NCBI GenBank assembly: GCA_019307945.1
Contig: JAFDIS010000021.1
Span: 1 to 48,122, forward strand
Source: Deltaproteobacteria bacterium
Lineage (GTDB): Bacteria; Desulfobacterota; DSM-4660; Desulfatiglandales; Desulfatiglandaceae
Reading direction: 5' to 3'
DNA length: 48,122 nucleotides
This document shows positions 26,360-33,841 of this stretch, piece by piece (positions within the stretch are counted from its first letter, which is position 1; the number at the start of each line of letters is the position of its first letter). A program made the translations under genes and the position numbers. The notes under the pieces are model-generated. The model searched no databases. It was not told the DNA's origin and saw only the letters and a list, made by a program, of their open reading frames with translations.

Positions 26360-27502
26360 ATGATGCGGCGCGTGGCGATCGTGGAGGTGGCCCTGAGCCC
26401 CGCAGGGGAGTCGGCAGACAACTACCTGGACCAGGTCTACCGAGTGTGCCGGGAGGTCCTTGACAAGGCGGGAATCACCCGGGAGGATGTGGGCACGGTG
26501 GTGAGCGCTTCTTCGGACGTTTTTCACGGGGGGGTGTCCTGCGCCAATGCCTATTACTGGGACTCGGGTGCTGCGTTTCTCAAGAACGGCACCCGCCAGG
26601 ACGGGGAATCCCTTCTGGCCTTCAGTTACGCCGTGATGCGGATCCTCACGGGCCATTACGACACGGCCCTCGTTCTGGGGCTGTGCAAGGGATCGGAAAA
26701 CCCCGACAACGACATGATCACCCATTTTTTTACCGATCCCTTCTACCAGCGCCCCCTGGGCCTTAACGAGACCGTGGCGGCGGGGCTACAGATGCGGGCT
26801 TACCTGGAACACTCCGGGACCACCGAGGAGCAGTGCGCCCGGGTGGTGGTGAAAAATCTGGGAAACGCCCTGCGCAACCCCAACGCCCACCGGAAGGGGC
26901 GCCTGGACGTGGACACGGTCCTGCGTTCCCCCAAGGTAATGGATCCCCTCAAAGAACTCGAATGCGCCCCCAAGTCCGAAGGTTTCGTGGCCCTGCTCCT
27001 GGCCTCCGAGGATAAGGCAAAGAAACTCACCAAAAGGCCTGTGTGGTTCCGGGGTTTCGGCTCTTCCATGGATTTCTTTTACCTGGGAGATCGGGACATG
27101 GGGAGCGGCGTCCTCGCCCAGGCGGCAAAACGGGCCTATGACATGGCGGGCATACGGGATCCCGTCAAGGAAATCCACGTGGCCGAAGTGACCGAACCTT
27201 ACGCCTTCCAGGAACTGCTCTGGTACGAGGGGCTCGGGTTTTGCGGCCCCGGAGAGGGAGGAAAATTCCTGGACACCGGGGCCACTGCTCCGGAAGGCTC
27301 GCTGCCGGTCAACCCTTCAGGAGGCGTGCTGGCCGCCAATCCCTACGTAAGCCGCGGCCTTTGCAGACTGGCCGAAGTGACCCTCCAGATCAGGGGACAG
27401 GCGGGCGAGAGGCAGGTGGACCGGGAGGTGGAAACGGGCCTGGCCCACGGGACCCACGGTTTTGCGGGTCAGTTTCACGCAGTGGCCGTGGTAGGCGCCT
27501 GA
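26360..27502 (+). CDS. Thiolase-fold protein lacking the nucleophilic Cys (SCP-x/Ltp2-like)
   Basis: The 380-residue protein aligns along its length with the second thiolase of this cluster and with SCP-x-type thiolases: RGQAGERQV and VNPSGGVLAANP near the C-terminus are diagnostic. Where the partner has TETCGTTG, this protein has GTRQDGES, so the acylated Cys is replaced by Gln80. The His of the GHP motif is Asn327. Known thiolase-fold enzymes without this Cys include the Ltp2-type steroid retro-aldolases, which need a DUF35 partner. Two DUF35 genes follow at once. It may therefore be a retro-aldolase or a non-catalytic subunit of a heteromeric thiolase; sequence alone cannot decide. Confidence 0.82.
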   Translation: MMRRVAIVEVALSPAGESADNYLDQVYRVCREVLDKAGITREDVGTVVSASSDVFHGGVSCANAYYWDSGAAFLKNGTRQDGESLLAFSYAVMRILTGHYDTALVLGLCKGSENPDNDMITHFFTDPFYQRPLGLNETVAAGLQMRAYLEHSGTTEEQCARVVVKNLGNALRNPNAHRKGRLDVDTVLRSPKVMDPLKELECAPKSEGFVALLLASEDKAKKLTKRPVWFRGFGSSMDFFYLGDRDMGSGVLAQAAKRAYDMAGIRDPVKEIHVAEVTEPYAFQELLWYEGLGFCGPGEGGKFLDTGATAPEGSLPVNPSGGVLAANPYVSRGLCRLAEVTLQIRGQAGERQVDREVETGLAHGTHGFAGQFHAVAVVGA

Positions 27503-27539
27503 AGCGCGGGCTGCTGCCGTATGAAAGGAGGGGCAAGGG

Positions 27540-28007
27540 ATGCCCGACAAGCACTTTCACACGAAAAAGCACGATGTATGGTTGCCTTACCGGTTCTCGG
27601 CGGGCCCGGTCTTCGAGCGCTTCTTCGAGGGCTTGAAAGCGGGGAAAATCCTGGGCAATCGTTGTCCCCGGTGCGAGAGAGTGCTCGTACCCGCCCGCAC
27701 TTTCTGCCCCCGGTGTTACGTGGATATGGGACAGTGGGTGGAAGTATCGCAGGAAGGACGGCTTGTCACCTGGACCATGAGCACCGAGCCCTTCTTCGGC
27801 ATGAGGACTGATCTGCCCTACGTCGCCGGGCTGATTCACCTCGACGGGACCAATTGCAATTTTATGCACCTGCTGGGCGGATTCGAGACCATGGACATCG
27901 AGGCGGTGCGCGAAAGGCTGAAGGGTTCGGTGCGGGTCAGAGCGGTGTGGAGGGAAGAACGGGAAGGGGACATGCTGGACATCAAGTATTTCGAAGCTGC
28001 CGACTGA
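27540..28007 (+). CDS. DUF35 (Zn-ribbon/OB-fold) thiolase partner, copy 1
   Basis: The 155-residue protein has an N-terminal helical part, a zinc ribbon with paired CPRC motifs (CPRCERVLVP and FCPRCYVD, about residues 42-62), and an OB fold (EVSQEGRLVTWTM). Proteins of this family bind thiolase-fold enzymes and are thought to bring in acyl-CoA through the OB fold. It lies 37 bases after the Cys-less thiolase and is 40-50 percent identical by eye to the next DUF35 gene, so the two are duplicates. ATG 27540 has AAAGGAGGGG upstream. Confidence 0.87.
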   Translation: MPDKHFHTKKHDVWLPYRFSAGPVFERFFEGLKAGKILGNRCPRCERVLVPARTFCPRCYVDMGQWVEVSQEGRLVTWTMSTEPFFGMRTDLPYVAGLIHLDGTNCNFMHLLGGFETMDIEAVRERLKGSVRVRAVWREEREGDMLDIKYFEAAD

Positions 28008-28097
28008 GGAGACGGCAAAGAACGGAGCAGGTCGGCCCAGAGGGCTGGATCCGGGAGGAGAGATCTTCCCCCCGGAGCGCCAGGGAGGAGAGACGAC

Positions 28098-28574
28098 ATG
28101 ATCACGCGGGACAAGAAAGGGAACCCCATCCTGGAGGCGGAAGCGAGGATTCCGTATGAACTTGCCCTGGGACCCACCGTGCATCGGTTTTTCGAGGGGT
28201 TCAAGCAGAGAAAGATTCTTGGGACTCGATGCCATGCGTGCGGCCGCGTGTTGGTGCCCGCCAGGAGTTTTTGTCCCCGCTGTTTCGTGGATATGAACGA
28301 ATGGGTGGAGGTGTCCCAGGAGGGCAGGGTTCTCTCCTGGGCGGTCACCAATTACGAGTATTTCGGGATGCCCACCAAGCCCCCGTTCATCCAGTCGCTG
28401 ATACTGCTGGGGGGTACCGACTGCGGGTTCATGCACTTGATCGGGGGTGTTGACTTGAGTGACGTGGATCGGGTTGGACGGATCGTGAAGACCGGCATGA
28501 CGGTCAGGGCTGTCTGGCGGGAATCTCGAACCGGGTGCATCATGGATATCCAGCATTTTGCGCCCGTGGACTGA
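28098..28574 (+). CDS. DUF35 (Zn-ribbon/OB-fold) thiolase partner, copy 2
   Basis: This 158-residue paralogue of the preceding gene keeps the four zinc cysteines (RCHACGRVLVP and FCPRCFVD, about residues 45-65) and the OB-fold core EVSQEGRVLSW. It has a longer N-terminal lead (MITRDKKGNPILEAEARIPY). Two DUF35 copies for two thiolase-fold proteins suggests either matched pairs or one larger complex. ATG 28098 follows AGGGAGGAGAG. The BKACE gene begins 63 bases later. Confidence 0.87.
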   Translation: MITRDKKGNPILEAEARIPYELALGPTVHRFFEGFKQRKILGTRCHACGRVLVPARSFCPRCFVDMNEWVEVSQEGRVLSWAVTNYEYFGMPTKPPFIQSLILLGGTDCGFMHLIGGVDLSDVDRVGRIVKTGMTVRAVWRESRTGCIMDIQHFAPVD

Positions 28575-28637
28575 ACCGTACCGATCATGAACTCAAGGGA
28601 CGGAACCTAAATTCCAAACAAATTAGGGAGGTATATC

Positions 28638-29558
28638 ATGCCCAAAGCAATCGTAACTGCAGCCATTACCGGAAGTATTCACACGCCCACCATGTCCGAA
28701 TACCTGCCCGTCACCCCGGAGCGGATCATCGAGGAAATCCTGGCGGTGCATGAGGCGGGAGGCGCCGTGTGTCACCTCCATGTGAGGGATCCTGAAAACG
28801 GGCGGCCCGTGACGGACCTGGACCTTTACCGGAAAATCGCGGAAACGGTGAAAAGCCGTTGCGACGTGGTGCTGTGCCCCACCACCGGCGGGGGCCTCGG
28901 CATGACGGCCGAAGAGCGGGTCCAGACGGTCAAGAGCCTCAGGCCCGAGATCGCCTCTTTCAACGCCGGTTCGGTCAATTTCTGTCTGTCCCCTGCCATG
29001 GGAAAGTACAAGGAGTGGAAGTACGACTGGGAGCCCGAGTATCTGGCCATGACGGAGGATTTCGTGTTCACCAACACCTTCAAGACCCTCAAGGAATTCG
29101 CGCGCTATTTCGCCGAGTACGGGACCAAACCGGAACTGGAGGTTTATGACGCGGGCATGATCAACAACATAGCCCACCTGATCGCCATGGGTCACCTGCA
29201 AAAGCCCGTATATATCCAGTTCGTGATGGGGGTGCTGGGCGGGATAACGCCGAGCCCCCAGAACCTCATGTTCCTAGTGGATTACGCCAGGAGGCTCATA
29301 GGCGACTTTGAGTTCTCCGTGTGCGTGGCGGGCCGCGCCCAGTTTCCCATCTGCACGCAGGCCCTGCTCCTGGGGGGACACGTCCGCGTGGGCCTGGAGG
29401 ACAACCTGTATCTTGAAAAGGGCGTCAAGGCCAGGAGCAATGCGGAACAAGTGGCCAAGATCATCCGTATCGCCCGGGAACTGGGCATCGAACCGGCCAC
29501 GCCGGACGAGGCCCGGACAATCCTGGGTCTCAAGGGTCTGGACAAGGTGGGTTTCTGA
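28638..29558 (+). CDS. BKACE (DUF849) beta-keto acid cleavage enzyme
   Basis: The 306-residue TIM-barrel protein has the metal site of 3-keto-5-aminohexanoate cleavage enzyme (Kce) relatives: His46 and His48 in CHLHVRDP and a later conserved GGHVRVGLEDN (His248). The family uses zinc to condense a beta-keto acid with acetyl-CoA, giving acetoacetate and a shortened acyl-CoA. The substrate differs between subgroups and depends on residues I cannot classify by eye. ATG 28638 has TAGGGAGG upstream. Placed between thiolase genes, it offers a second way to cleave a beta-keto intermediate of the pathway. Confidence 0.9.
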   Translation: MPKAIVTAAITGSIHTPTMSEYLPVTPERIIEEILAVHEAGGAVCHLHVRDPENGRPVTDLDLYRKIAETVKSRCDVVLCPTTGGGLGMTAEERVQTVKSLRPEIASFNAGSVNFCLSPAMGKYKEWKYDWEPEYLAMTEDFVFTNTFKTLKEFARYFAEYGTKPELEVYDAGMINNIAHLIAMGHLQKPVYIQFVMGVLGGITPSPQNLMFLVDYARRLIGDFEFSVCVAGRAQFPICTQALLLGGHVRVGLEDNLYLEKGVKARSNAEQVAKIIRIARELGIEPATPDEARTILGLKGLDKVGF

Positions 29559-29644
29559 TTAGGAGGCGTCAGGGACGGATCCCGGGGCGCTTCATGTTTT
29601 CGCAAGGACGGCAAACACCTGCCGGTTCAGGGAGGAAAGGAATC

Positions 29645-30811
29645 ATGGCAAGAGCGGTGGCGGTGGTAGGCGTCGGCCAGACACGGTACGGCAACCGATC
29701 GGAAATGACCTACCCGGACCTCGTTAGGGAGGGCGTCCAGGCGGCGTTCGCCGACGCAGGGCTGGGACCCGAAGACGTGGACGGGGTGGTGTTCGGCACC
29801 ATGCCTTCCATGATGGAGGGAGTGGCCATGACCCATTTCTACTTCGCCGACGCCCTGCGCGCCGTGGGAAAGCCCCTCATGAAGACGGAGACCTGTGGGA
29901 CCACGGGGATGTCCCTGGCCATCACCGGATATTACTGGGTGGCCTCGGGTATGGCGGACGTGGTCCTGGTGGTGGGTTCCGAGAAGATGCACGAGGGTGA
30001 CAGCCAGGCCACCATGTCCACGGTGGCCGAGCCCTTTTTCTTCCGCCCCTTCACCTCCGGGGCGCCGGGCATCTTTTCCATGCTGGCGCAGATGTGGATG
30101 GACCGGCACGGCATCCCGGAGGACAAGGCACGGGATGCGGCCGCCCGCGTCTCCGTGGATCATCACCGGGACGCCCTGGACAATCCTTACGCCCACATCA
30201 AGAAGGCTGTGACCATGGAGGAGGTGAAAGGGGCCCCGGTCATCGTCTATCCTTCCAGGCTGTGGGACATCTGTCCCAACTCGGACGGAGCCTGTGCAGT
30301 GATCTTCGCCTGCGAGGAAAAGGTCAAGAAGATGTCCGGAAAGCCCGCCTGGGTTAAGGGTATCGGATTCTGCGGTGACGAATACTGGTTCGGGGACAGC
30401 GACAAGGTCTCTTGGGATGGCGCCCGGGAGACGGCCCGGCAGGCCTACGAGATGGCGGGAATCCGGGATCCCCTGAAGGAGCTGGACGTGGCCGAAATCT
30501 ACAACCCATTCACCTACGTGGAACTCCAGCACTACGAATGCTTCGGGTTCTGCGAGGCGGGTACGGCCCCGGACAGGGTGCTGGACGGGACCTTTTCCAG
30601 GGGTGGGGAGTTGCCCTGCGACCCATCGGGCGGTGTCCTGTGTTCCAATCCCATAGGCGCAACCGCCCTGGTGAGGGTGGCCGAAGCGGCCCTCCAGGTG
30701 ACGGGCCGCGCCGGGGAGCGCCAGGTGGAAGGCGCGAGACTGGCCTTGTCCCACGGCCTCGGCGGCGTGGCCCAGTTCAACGGAATCATGATCCTGGGGG
30801 CGGAACAGTGA
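29645..30811 (+). CDS. SCP-x-like thiolase with catalytic Cys
   Basis: The 388-residue protein has the acyl-accepting Cys84 in TETCGTTGMSL, EIYNPFTYVELQHYE in the middle, and CDPSGGVLCSNPIGATALVRV followed by GRAGERQV near the end. The His of the classical GHP motif is Asn335, as in its Cys-less paralogue. It should cleave a 3-oxoacyl-CoA with CoA, or run the reverse. ATG 29645 is preferred to the upstream in-frame start because AGGAAAGG precedes it by five bases. Together with the Cys-less protein and the two DUF35 proteins it may form one heteromeric enzyme. Confidence 0.88.
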   Translation: MARAVAVVGVGQTRYGNRSEMTYPDLVREGVQAAFADAGLGPEDVDGVVFGTMPSMMEGVAMTHFYFADALRAVGKPLMKTETCGTTGMSLAITGYYWVASGMADVVLVVGSEKMHEGDSQATMSTVAEPFFFRPFTSGAPGIFSMLAQMWMDRHGIPEDKARDAAARVSVDHHRDALDNPYAHIKKAVTMEEVKGAPVIVYPSRLWDICPNSDGACAVIFACEEKVKKMSGKPAWVKGIGFCGDEYWFGDSDKVSWDGARETARQAYEMAGIRDPLKELDVAEIYNPFTYVELQHYECFGFCEAGTAPDRVLDGTFSRGGELPCDPSGGVLCSNPIGATALVRVAEAALQVTGRAGERQVEGARLALSHGLGGVAQFNGIMILGAEQ

Positions 30812-30824
30812 AAGGGGGCAGGCC

Positions 30825-31292
30825 GTGAAACTAACCCGGATCACGGAAGTAGGGGTGGCGGTCCCGGACCTGGAAAAGGCCACGCGGCTCTTCGTGGAGC
30901 GCCTGGGGGCAAGGCCCGGGGAAATCGTCACAGTGAAACGTTACGGGATGCGCTACAGGATGTGCCGCGTGGGAAACGTGGATTTCGAACTAATGGAGCC
31001 CCTGAGCGACGATAGTGTCATCGCCTCGTTTCTCAGATCCAGGGGACCGGGCCTTCATCACGTGGCCTTTGCCGTGGACGACCTGGGGGCCGTGCTGGAT
31101 ATTCTCGCCGCGAAAGGCTCCAAGCTCATCGACCGGGAGCCCCGGAGCCTTCACGGCGGAAGGTACGCCTTTGTGCACCCCTCTTCCTTTGAAGGGGTGA
31201 TGCTGGAATTGATCGAGTATCCCGAAGGGGCTGTCCTGCCCGGTTCGCCAGGCGGCAGTCCAAGTAGCAAGCTTGAAAACCAGGAGGATTGA
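30825..31292 (+). CDS. VOC-fold protein, methylmalonyl-CoA epimerase-like
   Basis: The 155-residue protein follows the methylmalonyl-CoA epimerase pattern: VGVAVPDLEKATRLFVE at the start, FELMEPLSDDSVIASFL near residue 52, GPGLHHVAFAVDD near 73, and GVMLELIEY near 125. The second metal His and the last Glu are in place, but the first metal ligand, His in HIGIAV of classical epimerases, is Glu here (TEVGVAV). It starts with GTG 30825 after AAAGGGGG. It could epimerise a branched malonyl- or succinyl-CoA made by the mutase downstream; that link is inference. Confidence 0.75.
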   Translation: MKLTRITEVGVAVPDLEKATRLFVERLGARPGEIVTVKRYGMRYRMCRVGNVDFELMEPLSDDSVIASFLRSRGPGLHHVAFAVDDLGAVLDILAAKGSKLIDREPRSLHGGRYAFVHPSSFEGVMLELIEYPEGAVLPGSPGGSPSSKLENQED

Positions 31293-31294
31293 AA

Positions 31295-32479
31295 ATGAAT
31301 TTCGATTTTTCACCGGAAGAACAGAAGGTCCTGGAAGAGGTCCGGGCCTTCATTGCGGCCGAAAAGACCCCGGAACTGGAGGAGGAAAGCCTCCGGATCG
31401 GGCATGTCTACGGCGGCCCGGAAGGCCGGAAGTTCATCAAGAAGTTTGCAGCCAATGGGTGGCTTACGCCCAACTGGCCCGAAGAGTACGGGGGCCTTGG
31501 GGCATCTGCCATGCTCACCTTCGCCATTCGGGAGACCATGGCCTACGCAGGGGGAATCCCTCTTATTTTCGTGGCCGCCCACATGGCGGGTCCCACCATC
31601 ATGCACTTTGCAGACGAGGAGATGAAAAAGAAGTGGCTCCTGCCCATTGCTCGCGGGGAATACGAGTTCGCCCTGGGGTACACGGAGCCCCAGGCGGGCT
31701 CGGACCTCTCGGCGCTTCAGCTCCGGGCCGTTGATGTCGTGGCCGAGGACAAGGGGGACCACTTTCTCCTCAACGGCCAGAAGACTTTCAACACCCACAC
31801 CCACGTGGCCGACTACCACTGGCTGGCGGTCAGGACCGACCCGGAGGCGGCAAGGCACCGGGGGGTATCCATGCTCATAGTGGACCTCAAGAGCCCGGGG
31901 ATAACGATTCGGCCGATGATTACGCTGGCTGGATGGCAGACCAACGAGGTCTATTACGACGACGTGGTGGTGCCCAAGGAGAACCTGGTTGGAAAGAAGA
32001 ACCGGGGATTTTATTACCTTATGGCGGCCCTGGATTTTGAGCGCATGTTCCCCATCGGGGTCTACCGAAAGCTCTTCGAGGACATCGTGGACTACGCCAG
32101 GGAGACGGTGAAAGGGGGAAAGCCCCTGAGCAAGGATCCCCTGGTCCGTCAGAAACTGGCCCAGGTGGCCACGGAGCTGGAAGTCTGCGACCTTCTTTTC
32201 TACCGCCTGGCCCACATGCTGGACAAGGGGGAAATCCCCAATTACCAATCGTCCATGCAGAAACTGTTCGCCACGGAAACCGCCCAGCACATCACCCAGG
32301 CCGGGATGGAGGTTCTGGGGCCTTACGGCCCATTGAAGAAGGGGTCCAAGCGGGCGGTCCTTGCGGGGCGGGTGGAGCACTTTCACCGGTGGAGCATTGT
32401 GGAGACCATCTACGCGGGCACGTCCGAGATCCAACGAAACATCATGGCCCACAGGGGCCTGGGCCTTCCGGCCAAGTGA
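31295..32479 (+). CDS. Acyl-CoA dehydrogenase, probable catalytic subunit of a heteromeric pair
   Basis: The 394-residue flavoprotein has YTEPQAGSDLS near residue 130, the FAD-contact NGQKTFNTHTHVADYHW near 160, and ETIYAGTSEIQRNIMA near 370. The medium-chain catalytic Glu position reads YAGTS, while Glu249 in LDFERM lies at the isovaleryl-type position. This fits the active subunit of alpha2beta2 acyl-CoA dehydrogenases known from steroid side-chain catabolism (FadE28/FadE29 type). ATG 31295 has AGGAGG seven bases upstream. The next gene, 16 bases away, is its likely partner. Confidence 0.87.
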   Translation: MNFDFSPEEQKVLEEVRAFIAAEKTPELEEESLRIGHVYGGPEGRKFIKKFAANGWLTPNWPEEYGGLGASAMLTFAIRETMAYAGGIPLIFVAAHMAGPTIMHFADEEMKKKWLLPIARGEYEFALGYTEPQAGSDLSALQLRAVDVVAEDKGDHFLLNGQKTFNTHTHVADYHWLAVRTDPEAARHRGVSMLIVDLKSPGITIRPMITLAGWQTNEVYYDDVVVPKENLVGKKNRGFYYLMAALDFERMFPIGVYRKLFEDIVDYARETVKGGKPLSKDPLVRQKLAQVATELEVCDLLFYRLAHMLDKGEIPNYQSSMQKLFATETAQHITQAGMEVLGPYGPLKKGSKRAVLAGRVEHFHRWSIVETIYAGTSEIQRNIMAHRGLGLPAK

Positions 32480-32495
32480 CGGGGAGGGATGAAAG

Positions 32496-33620
32496 ATGGA
32501 TTACGACCTGAACGAACAGCAGCATATGATCCAGGAGGCGGCGCACAAATTCCTGTCAAAGGAATGCCCCAGTGAATTTGTTCGAAAGATGGCGGAAGAC
32601 GAAAGGGGATTTACGGACGAACTCTGGAAGGGGATGACGGACCTGGGTTGGATGAGTCTCCTGGTCCCGGAAGAATACGGTGGTTTCGGAGGCGATTTCC
32701 TGGATCTGGCGGTCCTGCTCTCAGAGATGGGGTACTTTGCCCTTCCGGGGCCCTACTTTTCCACGGTCGTTCTGGGGGGGCTGACTCTGCTGGAGGCCGG
32801 AAATGAGGAGCAGAAACGGGAAATGCTCCCGGAGCTTTCCCAGGGGAAGCGGTTCCTCACCCTGGCCTGGGTGGAAAAGGAAGGGACGTTTTCGCCCGAT
32901 GGGATCCAGACGAAGGCAGATGCCGCCGGGAATGGATATGTGCTCAGCGGAACCAAGCTCTTTGTTCCGGACGCACACGTGGCCGACCCCATCATCTGTG
33001 CTGCCCGAACGGGGAAGGACCCCGAACAGGTCACGCTTTTCCTGGTGGATCCCAAAACCCAAGGCGTGACGATCTCGCCCCTGGAGACGATGGCGGGAGA
33101 CAAACAGTTTGAAGTGGTCCTGGAAAACGCGGAAATACCGGCGGAAGGCGTGCTGGGCGAGGTCGACGGGGCGTGGCCCGTGCTGCGGAAGGTGCAGATG
33201 CTCGCGGCCGTGGCCAAGTGTGCGGAGATGGCAGGGGGCGCACGCAAGGCCATGGATCTGGTCCTTCCCTGGACCAAGGAGCGGATACAGTTCGGGCGGC
33301 CCATCGGGTCCTTTCAGGCGGTGCAGCACCACTGCGCCAATATGCTTACGTACCTTGATACCCTTACGCTCATGACCTACAAGGCCGCCTGGCGGATCTC
33401 GGCGGGCCGGCCTTACGAGGCGCAGGCCTCCATGTGCAAGGCCTGGGTGAGCGATTCATATCGCAAACTGGTGGCCCTGGCCCACCAGGTGCTGGGAGGC
33501 CTGGGATTCATGGAAGAGCACGACCTTGGTCTTTATTTCAAGAGGGCCAAGGAGGCGGAGATCTTTTTCGGGGACGCTGATTTTCACAGAGAGGAGACGG
33601 CTCGAAGGATGGGCCTGTGA
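32496..33620 (+). CDS. Acyl-CoA dehydrogenase-fold protein without catalytic Glu, probable partner subunit
   Basis: The 374-residue protein has the fold (LLVPEEYGGFGG near residue 53, GRPIGSFQAVQHHCANM near 270, GGLGFMEEHDL near 335) but lacks the usual base at both known places: the C-terminal site reads IFFGDADFHRE and the isovaleryl-type site reads QMLAAVAK. The central active-site segment LAWVEKEGTFSP also departs from the TEPxAGSD motif. Such non-catalytic paralogues pair with an active subunit in heteromeric acyl-CoA dehydrogenases. It follows the active paralogue by 16 bases with its own GGGGAGGG site. Confidence 0.85.
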   Translation: MDYDLNEQQHMIQEAAHKFLSKECPSEFVRKMAEDERGFTDELWKGMTDLGWMSLLVPEEYGGFGGDFLDLAVLLSEMGYFALPGPYFSTVVLGGLTLLEAGNEEQKREMLPELSQGKRFLTLAWVEKEGTFSPDGIQTKADAAGNGYVLSGTKLFVPDAHVADPIICAARTGKDPEQVTLFLVDPKTQGVTISPLETMAGDKQFEVVLENAEIPAEGVLGEVDGAWPVLRKVQMLAAVAKCAEMAGGARKAMDLVLPWTKERIQFGRPIGSFQAVQHHCANMLTYLDTLTLMTYKAAWRISAGRPYEAQASMCKAWVSDSYRKLVALAHQVLGGLGFMEEHDLGLYFKRAKEAEIFFGDADFHREETARRMGL

Positions 33621-33841
33621 GGGAGCGGGTAAGAGTCCCCCCCCAGGCCTTCCCCGTCGTGATGTTCAGCGGGGAGCCCTCCCGGGATCTCGGCTTTTGC
33701 GTCGGTCTGCAGGCGGGCGCGCCTCCTTGCCGCTGTTCGTATGGCCCGAGCAAGAGGGCCCAGGAGTTTTCGGCCCATGGGTATGAGGGGTGGCGTTGGA
33801 ATGATCCCGGCTCCCCGGCATAATACCATCAGGAGAAACGC

